A stretch of 64,000 nucleotides of DNA. It comes from Burkholderiales bacterium. Its GTDB lineage: Bacteria > Pseudomonadota > Gammaproteobacteria > Burkholderiales > Usitatibacteraceae. The translations under genes were made by a program, and so were the position numbers. The DNA lies in the NCBI GenBank assembly GCA_025360815.1, contig JANYBL010000115.1:1-64000 (forward strand), in the 5' to 3' direction. Every line of letters begins with the position of its first letter. Position 1 is the stretch's first letter. Shown here one piece after another: positions 40,892-50,068 of the stretch. The notes below the pieces were generated by a model, which saw only the letters and a list, made by a program, of their open reading frames with translations, made no database searches and was not told the DNA's origin.

Positions 40892-41899
40892 ATGTCAGCA
40901 ACCGCTAAACCCATTCCCTTTAACCCAAGTGCCGTCATCAAAGAAATTGGGCGCGGTAAAGAGGGTGCCCGTAGCTTGTCGCGCGAGACTGCCCGCGAGC
41001 TGATGCAGCATATGTTGGCGGGGGAGATTGAGCCGTTGCCGCTAGGCGCAATCCTGATGGCGTATCGCATCAAAGGTGAAACGCCAGAGGAGCTGGCGGG
41101 ATTTTTAGACGCGATTCATGCCTCACTGCCAGTCATTTCTGCCTCGCCCATATCCGCTAGCGGTTCTGCTATTCCTATCGAAAACGCCACGCCAGGAGCG
41201 GATTTCCAGCCATTTTCCACTGTCGTAATCCCAAGCTATAACGGTGCCCGCAGGGCCGCGAATCTAGTGCCACTGCTCGCGCATTTGCTCGCGCGCGAGG
41301 GCGTACCGGTATTGGTGCACGGCGTTTCGCAGGACGCCAAACGCGTGACGACGCTCGATATTTTCAAAGCGATGAGCGAGGCCATTTGCTTATCGTCTGA
41401 TGCAGCGAGTGATGCGCTTGCGACTAAAAAATTAGCGGTGGTGGCGATTGAAACGTTGTCACCAGCGTTTGCCTTGCTGCTGGAAAAACGGTGGGTAATG
41501 GGCGTTCGCAATTCATCGCACTCGTTGGCGAAAATGCTACAGCCGATAGCTGGCTCAGCGCTTCGGCTGGTCAGCGTGACGCACCCCGAATACATTGTGG
41601 CGATGCGCGCCTACTTTACGACCTATGGCGGCGACGCACTACTGATGCGCGGTACGGAAGGTGAAACGGTCGCGAATGCGGTGCGGCTTCAGGCCATTGA
41701 ATCGTTCAGCGAAGGTCAAGGGGTAATGGTCCTTGAGGGAGAAGCGCAAGCAGGCGCAATACTCGATACGCTGCCGGTTGCGATTGATGCTGTGACCACG
41801 GCGGTGTGGATTACGGATGTGTTGCTAGACAAGGTGGCAGTACCGCGCAATATTCAACGGCAAGTGGCGGTGATTGTTCAGGCGGCGAGACGAAAATAA
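40892..41899 (+). CDS. ybiB: YbiB-like glycosyltransferase family 3/TrpD-like protein
   Basis: ELMQHMLAGEIEPLPLGAILMAYRIKGETPEELAGFLDAIHAS, PSYNGARRAANLVPLLAHLLAREGVPVLVHG, RNSSHSLAKMLQPI. Confidence 0.85.
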   Translation: MSATAKPIPFNPSAVIKEIGRGKEGARSLSRETARELMQHMLAGEIEPLPLGAILMAYRIKGETPEELAGFLDAIHASLPVISASPISASGSAIPIENATPGADFQPFSTVVIPSYNGARRAANLVPLLAHLLAREGVPVLVHGVSQDAKRVTTLDIFKAMSEAICLSSDAASDALATKKLAVVAIETLSPAFALLLEKRWVMGVRNSSHSLAKMLQPIAGSALRLVSVTHPEYIVAMRAYFTTYGGDALLMRGTEGETVANAVRLQAIESFSEGQGVMVLEGEAQAGAILDTLPVAIDAVTTAVWITDVLLDKVAVPRNIQRQVAVIVQAARRK

Positions 41900-41998
41900 A
41901 GCGTAGTGATCCCGGCTTTCAAATAGATATTTATTCGCGGTTCTGGGGCGACAGAGCGCAAGTTTTAGTTTCTCTTTAGTTTCTCTTTAGTTTTTTTT

Positions 41999-42787
41999 CT
42001 ACGCTGCGGCAGCCTGCAATGGCGATTCGGCTTCAGGTCCTAGAAAGCCGCTATGAACCGCATTCGCTAACCCCACCACGCCGCCAATTACAATAATCGC
42101 AGGACTGGATACGCCCGCCAAGCGGGCATCTTCAGGCAGTTTTCCGATTGTTGAAATTACTGCAGTTTGATCCGCCAGCGTGCCATTTCGAATCGCAGCA
42201 GCAGGCGTGTTGCTCGACATGTTGGCTGCAATCAGGCCTGCGCTAATTTCCGACAAATTCGTCATCCCCATGTAAATGACGATGGTAGTGTCAGACTGCA
42301 CCAACGCGTGATAGTTGATCGGCTTGCCGGTTCTGGTGTGGCCAGTGATGAAAGTAACACCGCGAGAATGGTCGCGATGGGTCACGGGGATCTGCAACAT
42401 CGCCGGCACAGCACAACCGGCGGTAATGCCTGAAATAATTTCGGCATCAATGCCTGCGGCTCGAAGCGCCAACATCTCCTCGCCCCCGCGCCCGAACACG
42501 AACGGGTCGCCGCCTTTGACGCGGCCAACTATTGCGCCGGTTTGTGCAAATCGAACCATCATGCGTTCAATAAATTTCTGCGGTGTTGATTTGCAGCCGC
42601 CACGCTTGCCGACATGAATGATGCGGGCGCCCGGCTTGGCGTACCTTAAAATAGCGGGATGCACCAAATCGTCGACCAATAGAACGTCGCATTTTTGCAA
42701 GGCTTTCACCGCTTTGATGGTTAGTAACTCGGGATCGCCTGGGCCAGCGCCGATTAAAAACACCTTCTCGCTGGCCTTCGATAGCAT
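41999..42787 (-). CDS. cobA: Uroporphyrinogen-III C-methyltransferase
   Basis: VFLIGAGPGDPELLTIKAVKALQKCDVLLVDDLV, RVKGGDPFVFGRGGEEMLALRAAGI; overlaps end of nrtC-like gene. Confidence 0.93.
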   Translation of the reverse strand: MLSKASEKVFLIGAGPGDPELLTIKAVKALQKCDVLLVDDLVHPAILRYAKPGARIIHVGKRGGCKSTPQKFIERMMVRFAQTGAIVGRVKGGDPFVFGRGGEEMLALRAAGIDAEIISGITAGCAVPAMLQIPVTHRDHSRGVTFITGHTRTGKPINYHALVQSDTTIVIYMGMTNLSEISAGLIAANMSSNTPAAAIRNGTLADQTAVISTIGKLPEDARLAGVSSPAIIVIGGVVGLANAVHSGFLGPEAESPLQAAAA

Positions 42788-43599
42788 TAAGCTGCAGCCC
42801 GCAGTTGCTTCTGATATAAAAACTCCAATACCTGTCGGCGACAATCGATATATTTTGGATTTGCCACTAATTTCAAACGATCACGCGGGCGTTCCAAATC
42901 AACGGTGACAATCTGCCCGATCGTCGCGGATGGCCCGTTGGTCATCATCACAATTCGGTCCGAGAGCAAAACCGCTTCATCAACATCATGGGTCACCATC
43001 AATACCGTGCTGCCGGTGGCTTTTACAATTACCATCAACTCGTCTTGCAGCCTGGCGCGGGTGAGGGCATCGAGTGCGCCAAAGGGCTCATCCATTAGCA
43101 AAACTTTCGGCTCCATCGACAACGCGCGCGCAATACCGACGCGTTGCTTCATGCCGCCGGAAATTTCGTCGGGATGTTTGTACGCCGCGGCCGTTAGGCC
43201 AACCAATTCCAGCACTTTAGTGACGCGCGCTTTGAGCTGCGCTTTGGTTTCAGTTGCGCCAAACACGCGTTCGACGGCGAGGTAAACATTGTCAAAGCAA
43301 GTGAGCCACGGCAGCAGTGAATGATTTTGAAATACCACGCCGCGATCCGGCCCGGCACCTTTAATTTCGCGCTTGTCGCAAATAATGGCACCTATCGTTG
43401 GATATAACAAACCGGCAACCATATTGAGCAAAGTCGATTTGCCGCAGCCTGAATGACCGATCAGCGAAATGAATTCACCGCGATCCACGGTGAGATCAAT
43501 GTTGCGCAGCGCTTCAAAACGACCGCGCTTGGTGTCGAATTCCATGCCGACGTTTTCAACAGAAAGAAATTTATCAGTGGTCATCTTATTTGCCATCAT
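42787..43599 (-). CDS. Nitrate ABC transporter ATP-binding protein
   Basis: GHSGCGKSTLLNMVAGL, ISGGMKQRVGIARALSMEPKVLLMDEPFGALDALTR. Confidence 0.92.
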   Translation of the reverse strand: MMANKMTTDKFLSVENVGMEFDTKRGRFEALRNIDLTVDRGEFISLIGHSGCGKSTLLNMVAGLLYPTIGAIICDKREIKGAGPDRGVVFQNHSLLPWLTCFDNVYLAVERVFGATETKAQLKARVTKVLELVGLTAAAYKHPDEISGGMKQRVGIARALSMEPKVLLMDEPFGALDALTRARLQDELMVIVKATGSTVLMVTHDVDEAVLLSDRIVMMTNGPSATIGQIVTVDLERPRDRLKLVANPKYIDCRRQVLEFLYQKQLRAAA

Positions 43600-43604
43600 A
43601 ATCC

Positions 43605-44531
43605 CTATGCTTTGTATTCGTGACTGAAACGTTTTGCAATCAGGATCAACATTTGCTCTAACAGCAAGCCGACAATGCCAACAACAAAAATTGCAATGAT
43701 GATGTGTTCCACGTTCAAGTTATTCCACTCGTCCCAAACCCAAAAGCCAATTCCCACGCCACCGGTTAACATCTCGGCGGCGACGATGACCAGCCATGCC
43801 ACGCCAATTGACAGGCGAATGCCGGTAAGAATGTACGGTAGCGTGGCGGGCAATAGAATTTTCGTCATGATTTTCCACTCTGATAAATTCAGCACCTTCG
43901 CAACGTTCATGTAATCTTGCGGCACGCGCGAAACGCCGACGGCGGTGTTAATAATCATCGGCCAGATTGCGGAAATAAAAATAACCCAAATGGCGGCGGG
44001 ATTGGCGGCTTTAAATACCAGCAAGCCGATCGGCAGCCATGCGAGTGGCGAAACAGGGCGTAGCAGACTGATGATGGGCGAAAACATTGCATTCAAAAAC
44101 GCGACCCGGCCGATCAGAAATCCGGCCGGGATGCCAATCGCTGCGGCAAGGCCGAAGCCGATGCCCACCCGCTGCAGCGAAGCCAAAATATTCCAACCGA
44201 TACCTTGGTCATTCGGGCCATTTCTATAAAACGGTTTTGAAAAGAGATCGACCGCAGAGAGCCAAGTTTTGAACGGCCCCGGCAGACGATTGCCGCTGGT
44301 CTCGGCCAGAATTGCCCACACGCCGATTAGTAGCAGCATGCCGAGCAGCGGGGGCAGGGCGAGCTCGATTGCGCGCAGCAGTGTTTTGCTCATACGAGTC
44401 CTTTGTGGTTTGACGAGCGTGAGCTTAGATGCATTTTGCGCACTGCCATCGCTAACCATCGCGGTGTCGCCAGTTGAGGGCGAATCTCCCGGGGCGCCAG
44501 CGGCAACGAGGGTATTGATGACGGGACTCAT
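43605..44531 (-). CDS. nrtB: Nitrate ABC transporter permease (NrtB type)
   Basis: RPVSPLAWLPIGLLVFKAANPAAIWVIFISAIWPMIINTAVGVSRVPQDYMNVAKVLNLSEW. Confidence 0.92.
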   Translation of the reverse strand: MSPVINTLVAAGAPGDSPSTGDTAMVSDGSAQNASKLTLVKPQRTRMSKTLLRAIELALPPLLGMLLLIGVWAILAETSGNRLPGPFKTWLSAVDLFSKPFYRNGPNDQGIGWNILASLQRVGIGFGLAAAIGIPAGFLIGRVAFLNAMFSPIISLLRPVSPLAWLPIGLLVFKAANPAAIWVIFISAIWPMIINTAVGVSRVPQDYMNVAKVLNLSEWKIMTKILLPATLPYILTGIRLSIGVAWLVIVAAEMLTGGVGIGFWVWDEWNNLNVEHIIIAIFVVGIVGLLLEQMLILIAKRFSHEYKA

Positions 44532-44539
44532 CGCTTCTC

Positions 44540-45862
44540 CTAAGCCTTGATTTTGAAGCTGGCAGCGTATTTTTTCGGGTCTTTTCCGTCCCAAACCACG
44601 CCGTCGATGAGCTTGGAAGCGCGCATCGCATCTTTCGGGACTGGTGTTTTCGTCATCGCGGCAGCCTGTTTGTAAATCTCGATCTGGTTTACCTCTTTCG
44701 CGACCTTCAAATAATCCGGATCTTCCTTCAACAGCCCCCAGCGCCTATGCTGTGTGAGGAACCACATGCCGTCGGATAAATACGGGAAATTGGCCGCACC
44801 GTCGTTGTAGAACTTCATGTAGTCCGGGTCTTTCCATTTTTTGCCAATGCCGTTGTCATAGTTGCCAGCCAAACGCTCATCGATCACGTCAACCGGGCAA
44901 TTCACGTACGATTTGTCAGCAATGATCTCAGCGACTTTTTTGCGATTGCTCATCACATCGATAAACTTGCTGGCGTCGAGAAGGGCTGCCGTCATGGCGC
45001 GCGCAGTGTTAGGATTATTTTTGACAAATTCACCGGTCGTTCCCAATGTTTTTTCGGGATGATCTTTCCAGATACCCTGGCTGGTCTCCACGGTAAAGCC
45101 AATCTTGTCGTAAATCGCCCGGTTGTTCCAAGGTTCGCCAACGCAGAAGCCGTCCATATTGCCAACGCGCATATTGGCTACCATTTGGGGCGGTGGCACG
45201 ACGATATTTTTAACATCTTTAAATGGGTCAATCCCATATGTGGCAAGCCAATAATAGAGCCACATCGCATGCGTGCCTGTCGGGAAAGTTTGTGCAAAAG
45301 TGTATTCACCTTTATTTTTATCAATGAATGCCTTTAGCTCGCCGCCCGTCTTCACGCCTTTTTCGGCAAATTTATTGGCAAGCGTGATCGCCTGCCCGTT
45401 TTGGTTGATGCCCATGAGAACGGCCATCTCTTTTTTCATGCCGCCGATGCCCATATGTACGCCGTAGATCAAGCCGTACAACACATGCGCCGCATCGAGC
45501 TCACCGTTGACCAGTTTGTCGCGAACGGCTGCCCAGCTTGCTTCTTTGCTGGGGATAATTTTGATGCCGTATTTTTCGTCGAATTTCATGACGGATGCGA
45601 CAACCACTGATGCGCAATCGGTGAGCGGAATAAAGCCAATCTTGACCTCCTTTTTCTCTGGCGCATCCGAACCAGCCGCCCATGCGGCGCTGCGCGTGCC
45701 AAGCGGTAGCATCGCCATTAGCGCCGCACCACCGGTAATGAGCGCGGAATTTTTAAGCAGATTGCGGCGCTCGTTGTTGGGTGTGGCATCACTCACAACT
45801 GTGGGTGCGGCGGTTGTTACAGCACACGGCCCGGTATCGGCAGGCTTGGACGGTTCGGACAT
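44540..45862 (-). CDS. nrtA: Nitrate-binding periplasmic protein, Tat-type signal (NrtA type)
   Basis: NERRNLLKNSALITGGAALMAMLPLG; VKIGFIPLTDCASVVVASVMKFDEKYGIKI; FPTGTHAMWLYYWLATYGIDP. Confidence 0.92.
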   Translation of the reverse strand: MSEPSKPADTGPCAVTTAAPTVVSDATPNNERRNLLKNSALITGGAALMAMLPLGTRSAAWAAGSDAPEKKEVKIGFIPLTDCASVVVASVMKFDEKYGIKIIPSKEASWAAVRDKLVNGELDAAHVLYGLIYGVHMGIGGMKKEMAVLMGINQNGQAITLANKFAEKGVKTGGELKAFIDKNKGEYTFAQTFPTGTHAMWLYYWLATYGIDPFKDVKNIVVPPPQMVANMRVGNMDGFCVGEPWNNRAIYDKIGFTVETSQGIWKDHPEKTLGTTGEFVKNNPNTARAMTAALLDASKFIDVMSNRKKVAEIIADKSYVNCPVDVIDERLAGNYDNGIGKKWKDPDYMKFYNDGAANFPYLSDGMWFLTQHRRWGLLKEDPDYLKVAKEVNQIEIYKQAAAMTKTPVPKDAMRASKLIDGVVWDGKDPKKYAASFKIKA

Positions 45863-45924
45863 GTTGATCTCCTAGTGATGAGGTTCATTGATTGAAATGC
45901 GCAAATATTCAAAGCACAGCCAAT

Positions 45925-45972
45925 AAAAAGGCGTCCCTCAGCACGCGCGCAAATTCACGTTGATGGGACGCC
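45925..45972 (-). promoter_or_regulatory. Leader terminator/attenuator hairpin upstream of nrtA
   Basis: Minus strand GGCGTCCC-N27-GGGACGCC-TTTTT located between promoter and nrtA start. Confidence 0.65.
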
Positions 45973-45991
45973 ACTGTCTTAAGATTTACAT

Positions 45992-46007
45992 TGCAAGTGC
46001 CGTGCCA
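45992..46007 (-). promoter_or_regulatory. Sigma54 (-24/-12) promoter of the nrt-cobA operon
   Basis: Minus strand TGGCACGGCACTTGCA; exact GG-N10-GC spacing. Confidence 0.85.
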
Positions 46008-46226
46008 GCGCCGCGCAGATGATGAAAGGTGCAGCAACGAAAGCGATATTTGTCTGACTATGTGCCTGACTTTATTGAGAAAATCGACTTAAATCTTAGT
46101 CGCACGGAATGGTCGCGATGCCGCGGTCGTAATACGGTGATGGCGATGCCGTTGGAATACGATGCGCCGAATTGAGGCGGATTTTTATTGCGACGCACCA
46201 AATTTGGGATGAGCGGGTTTCGCTCG

Positions 46227-46805
46227 CTACAACAGTACCGCGCCAATCGCGATCACGGATTCGGCGGCCGCCGCCAGTTTCACGCCGCGATCCATGGCGA
46301 ACTTGCGTAAATGTTTGAAGGCGGCTTCTTCATCGCATCCTGCCTGCTTCATGACCACGCCTTTGGCGCGCTCAATGAGCTTGCGCTCGGCAAGCATGGT
46401 ACGGGAATCGGTTAGCTCGCGCTTCAGCTCCTGCTCGGCCTCAAAACGCTCCATTGCCACGGCCAAGATCGGTGCCAGCCGCGCTTCACTCATGCCATCA
46501 ACGATATAGGCGGTCACACCGGCGCGAATCGCCAAGCGAATGGTTGTGCCGCCACGATCATCGGCAAACATTACGATGGGGCGCGGTTGATCGCGTGAGA
46601 TAAAGGCGATGTGCTCCAAAGTGTCTCGGGACGGCGATTCGGTGTCGATAATGATGACGTCTGGCTTAGCTTCAGCGACACGGTCGTAGAGCTCAAATGG
46701 TGAGCTGAGTGTGGCGACAACCTCAAAATCGATGGCTGACAGCGCCTCGCACACGCTCGCAGCGCGGTCGGGGTCTTCATCAACCAGCAAAATTTTGAGC
46801 CGCAT
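46227..46805 (-). CDS. nasT: NasT-like response regulator with ANTAR RNA-binding domain
   Basis: MRLKILLVDEDPDRAASVCEAL receiver; C-terminal LIERAKGVVMKQAGCDEEAAFKHLRKFAMDRGVKLAAAAESVI. Confidence 0.92.
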   Translation of the reverse strand: MRLKILLVDEDPDRAASVCEALSAIDFEVVATLSSPFELYDRVAEAKPDVIIIDTESPSRDTLEHIAFISRDQPRPIVMFADDRGGTTIRLAIRAGVTAYIVDGMSEARLAPILAVAMERFEAEQELKRELTDSRTMLAERKLIERAKGVVMKQAGCDEEAAFKHLRKFAMDRGVKLAAAAESVIAIGAVLL

Positions 46806-46918
46806 GAATATCACCAGAAAGGTAGGGTAATTGAAATTGCTCAACAAACCTATCAGCAACACTCGTGCCAACCAAACTGATCCGCTATGATGCAACCTGA
46901 CTATTATTGGGAATGACA

Positions 46919-47317
46919 ATGAGTAGTATCAAAATTGACATGCCAACGCCTGCCAAACGCGGCTTGATTTTATTTTGCCATGGCTCGCCCGACCCAGAGT
47001 GGGCGCGGCCTTTTGTAACGCTACGGGACATTGTGGCCGCGAAGTCTCCTGAGGCGGCGGTAGCGCTGGCCTATTTGGCACCGGCGCAGCCGGATTTTGA
47101 GGCAGTCGTCGCGCAGATGGCGGATTCTAACGTGCAGAATGTGGTGGTCGTGCCTGTTTTTTTTGCACGCGGCAGTCATGTCAAAAAAGATTTGCCGCAA
47201 CTGGTGGCAGCAGCCACCGCGCGGCATGGCATTCAGTTGAGTGTCTTGCCGACGATGGGCGAATCAGAGGCGATGCTTTCGGCAATTGCGGATTGGGTCG
47301 TATCGGCCGCGCACTGA
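46919..47317 (+). CDS. CbiX/SirB-type sirohydrochlorin chelatase domain protein
   Basis: LILFCHGSPDPEWARPFVTL, VALAYLAPAQPDFEAVV, VVVPVFFARGSHVKKDLPQLV. Confidence 0.85.
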   Translation: MSSIKIDMPTPAKRGLILFCHGSPDPEWARPFVTLRDIVAAKSPEAAVALAYLAPAQPDFEAVVAQMADSNVQNVVVVPVFFARGSHVKKDLPQLVAAATARHGIQLSVLPTMGESEAMLSAIADWVVSAAH

Positions 47318-47378
47318 TGACGTCGGGCTGAACAGTGGCCCCGGCTGGCGGCTTACGTAATCCGATTAAGAAATCTGC

Positions 47379-47681
47379 CTACGATATCCGCTTACGGAAA
47401 ATGCGGTTTGATTTTGCCATTGGAATAAGCGGCAAATTGATCGATGCTGCTTTCTGGGCAATATCTTCTTCCGTGCGGCCGATGTGATAGGCCAGCATCG
47501 CGAGCGACGCATGATGCTTTGCCAGATCGCGCAGGATACGAACCTCGTTGGCGGTCCAGAGTGGATCATCGGCCATATCAATGCCCGCGGGCGGTAACAC
47601 CCCGGCTGGAGGTTGATCGTGTTGATCAGGCGTTGGCGCCATTGGTTGGCGCGGCATGGTGGCAGGTGATTTGTAGTTCAA
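47379..47681 (-). CDS. Small protein with SANT/Myb-like helical motif
   Basis: LWTANEVRILRDLAKHHASLAMLAYHIGRTEEDIAQKAASINLPL. Confidence 0.55.
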   Translation of the reverse strand: MNYKSPATMPRQPMAPTPDQHDQPPAGVLPPAGIDMADDPLWTANEVRILRDLAKHHASLAMLAYHIGRTEEDIAQKAASINLPLIPMAKSNRIFRKRIS

Positions 47682-47825
47682 CGTGGGTTCATTTCTAACT
47701 GCTGCTGCGACTCGTCAGATTGACCAATACACACAACAGTTCTAACGACTGTACACCTAATTTTGGTTCCCGTCAGTCTTGGACAAGACTCAAACCAAAA
47801 ATGAAAAAACCAACAAAAGTAAAAA

Positions 47826-47873
47826 ACGCAAACACAAACACAAACGCAAATGCAAACGCAAATGCAAACGCAA
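47826..47873. repeat. Hexanucleotide minisatellite (a[ctg/cg/ca]caa), 8 units
   Basis: acgcaa/acacaa/acacaa/acgcaa/atgcaa/acgcaa/atgcaa/acgcaa directly abutting the tdk stop codon. Confidence 0.9.
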
Positions 47874-48440
47874 TTAACATTCACCCGTATAAAAGCGTCG
47901 CGGGCAAACCGCTTCGTAGCTTGCGTTCCCGCCGATCTCAACTTGCTCGCCTTCGGTCACACGCTTGCCGTGTTCATCAATCCGCAAATTCATTGTCGCC
48001 TTCCGGCCGCAACGGCAAATCGTTTTCATTTCTTCAAGATCATCGGCTAACGTGAGCAGCGCACGCGAGCCGGGGAAGGGCTTTCCTTGGAAATCGCTGC
48101 GCAGGCCGTAGCAGATCACGGGGGTCTTCGTGGTGTGAGCAAGGATATGGAGCTGCACAACCTGCTTCTCGCTGAGGAACTGTGCCTCGTCGATCAAGAT
48201 GCAGGAAGGCGGTGTCTGTTCCGCATAAACTTCGCCAAAATCAGTAGCGGCATGAAATACCTTGGTTTCACGGTTTACGCCAAGCCGTGAAGCAATGCGC
48301 CCGACACCATGGCGATCATCAACTTGGGCAGTATATAAGTCAACCGTCTGGCCGCGTTCTTCGTAGTTGTAGGCAACTTGCAAGAGCGAGGTGGATTTGC
48401 CCGCATTCATTGCCGCGAAACGAAAATAGAGTTTTGCCAA
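47874..48440 (-). CDS. tdk: Thymidine kinase
   Basis: LYFRFAAMNAGKSTSLLQVAYNYEERGQ, CILIDEAQFL, CRCGRKATMNLRI, YEAVCPRRFY. Confidence 0.96.
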   Translation of the reverse strand: MAKLYFRFAAMNAGKSTSLLQVAYNYEERGQTVDLYTAQVDDRHGVGRIASRLGVNRETKVFHAATDFGEVYAEQTPPSCILIDEAQFLSEKQVVQLHILAHTTKTPVICYGLRSDFQGKPFPGSRALLTLADDLEEMKTICRCGRKATMNLRIDEHGKRVTEGEQVEIGGNASYEAVCPRRFYTGEC

Positions 48441-48635
48441 TTGGATTCCGTCGTGATTCTGTCTGGTTGCCGGTACTCAAAATTGTACGCGACCTGTAGC
48501 ATCACGACCTGTCGCCACTACTTGCCGACCATTTGCCCACAACTCACTGACAATACGATGGCGTACTCATTGAAGTCTGCGCCCGTGGTTGTGTTTCAGA
48601 CAGTGCGGAAACGGCAACGCCGGTTAAATTAGGCC

Positions 48636-49256
48636 CTAAATCGTCCGCACTACACCCACGACCAAGCCTTCAATATCTAATTCCGCTTTATCCAAGTCAA
48701 CAATGATGGGCAGGAAATCGGGATTCTCGGCGATCAAATAGGCGTGATGGCCTTTGAGCTTAAGCCGTTTAACCGTCGCATCGCCTTCTATCCGCGCCAC
48801 CACGATTTGCCCATTCCGCGCTTGGTTGGTTTTATGGACCGCGAGCCAGTCGCCATCCATGATGCCAACATCTTTCATACTCATCCCGCTGACTTTGAGC
48901 AAATAGTCGGCTTTAGGTTTAAACATTAGCGGGCTCACTGGATAACGACCGACGATGTGCTCCTGCGCGAGAATCGGGGAACCTGCAGCTACTTTTCCAA
49001 CCAGTGGCAAGCCGTGCTCTTCGTCATTCGCCGCATCATTTTCCCCCACCAAAATGCGAATGCCGCGCGAGGAGCCAGGCATCATTTCAATCGCACCTTT
49101 TCGCTCAAGCGCACGTAGATGTTCCTCTGCGGCGTTGGGTGATCGAAATCCAAGTGCGCCACACATTTCTGCGCGCGTCGGCGGCATATTGTGTTGGGCG
49201 ATCCACTCTTTGAGGAAATCGAGTATTTGTTGCTGGCGTATCGTTAAATTTTCCAT
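48636..49256 (-). CDS. lexA: LexA repressor
   Basis: [50 protein letters not shown]; catalytic [21 protein letters not shown]. Confidence 0.97.
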   Translation of the reverse strand: MENLTIRQQQILDFLKEWIAQHNMPPTRAEMCGALGFRSPNAAEEHLRALERKGAIEMMPGSSRGIRILVGENDAANDEEHGLPLVGKVAAGSPILAQEHIVGRYPVSPLMFKPKADYLLKVSGMSMKDVGIMDGDWLAVHKTNQARNGQIVVARIEGDATVKRLKLKGHHAYLIAENPDFLPIIVDLDKAELDIEGLVVGVVRTI

Positions 49257-49258
49257 GT

Positions 49259-49274
49259 CTGTATTTTTATACAG
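49259..49274 (-). promoter_or_regulatory. SOS (LexA) box
   Basis: CTGTATTTTTATACAG (CTGT-N8-ACAG), 2 bp from the lexA ATG. Confidence 0.9.
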
Positions 49275-49531
49275 TTTTGATTGCGATTGCAAGTGTTTTT
49301 TAAATTTTGTTTTTATAGGGTTGGTTTTTAATATTAATTTGTTGGCATCGGCTAAAAGTGCGCTTAAATACCGGTGTGGGACCATTCCTCAATAAGAGCT
49401 TTATCGTCTCGTCCAAGTTGTACCGTAATTTGCATTCCGCAAGTCACAATTGTTAATGGATATCCCTAAGCGAGTTGATGACGTCTTCGTCATACTACCT
49501 TTGACGAAAACAATGATTCAGACCCATAATC

Positions 49532-50047
49532 GTGACCTTTAATTCCGACCGAGGTGTCAACGCTGTTTATAGTGAGCTGAAACGGCTCGCTGGTGCGCGC
49601 CTGCGGAACGAGCGTCCGAATCACACCTTGTCCGCAACCGAGTTGGTGCATGAGGCCTATTTGAAGCTGGCGCACTCGTCGTCTGATTACAACGACAAGG
49701 CGCACTTCATGCGCATTGCCGCCAGAGTGATGCGGCAGGTGCTGGTAGACCACGCCTTGGCTCGCAAAACTGATAAGCGCGGTGGCGATTGGCAGCGCCT
49801 GACCCTGACGAGTGCAATGCCTGAAATGGAAGCCGGCAAGCCTGACGGGGTCGATGTGCTTAGTCTTGATGAGGCGCTAAAGGAACTCGAAACGCTCGAT
49901 CCGCGCCAGGCGACCATCGTTGAGTTACGCTATTTTGGCGGGCTATCGATTGAAGATACGGCTAGTTTGCTTGAGCTATCTCCCGCCACCATCAAGCGTG
50001 AATGGTTGGTGGCCAGAATGTTTTTACGACGCGGGCTTTCCCAATAA
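49532..50047 (+). CDS. ECF-like RNA polymerase sigma factor
   Basis: LSATELVHEAYLKLAHSSSDYNDKAHFMRIAARVMRQVLVDHALARKTDKRGGDWQRLTL; HTH ELRYFGGLSIEDTASLLELSPATIKREWLVARMFLRRGL; GTG start uncertain. Confidence 0.88.
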   Translation: MTFNSDRGVNAVYSELKRLAGARLRNERPNHTLSATELVHEAYLKLAHSSSDYNDKAHFMRIAARVMRQVLVDHALARKTDKRGGDWQRLTLTSAMPEMEAGKPDGVDVLSLDEALKELETLDPRQATIVELRYFGGLSIEDTASLLELSPATIKREWLVARMFLRRGLSQ

Positions 50048-50068
50048 CTTCGCTAATTAAGAATAAAT

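Noticed and set aside
46191-46210. Possible NtrC site upstream of the nrtA sigma54 promoter (cGCACC-AAATT-TGGGAT)
   Set aside because: Only one half matches; also another lone half-site ggtgca at 46028-46033. Too weak to call.
47678-47941. ORF with VNCVCICVCICVCVCVCVFYF
   Set aside because: Translation of the hexamer minisatellite, not a Cys-rich peptide gene.
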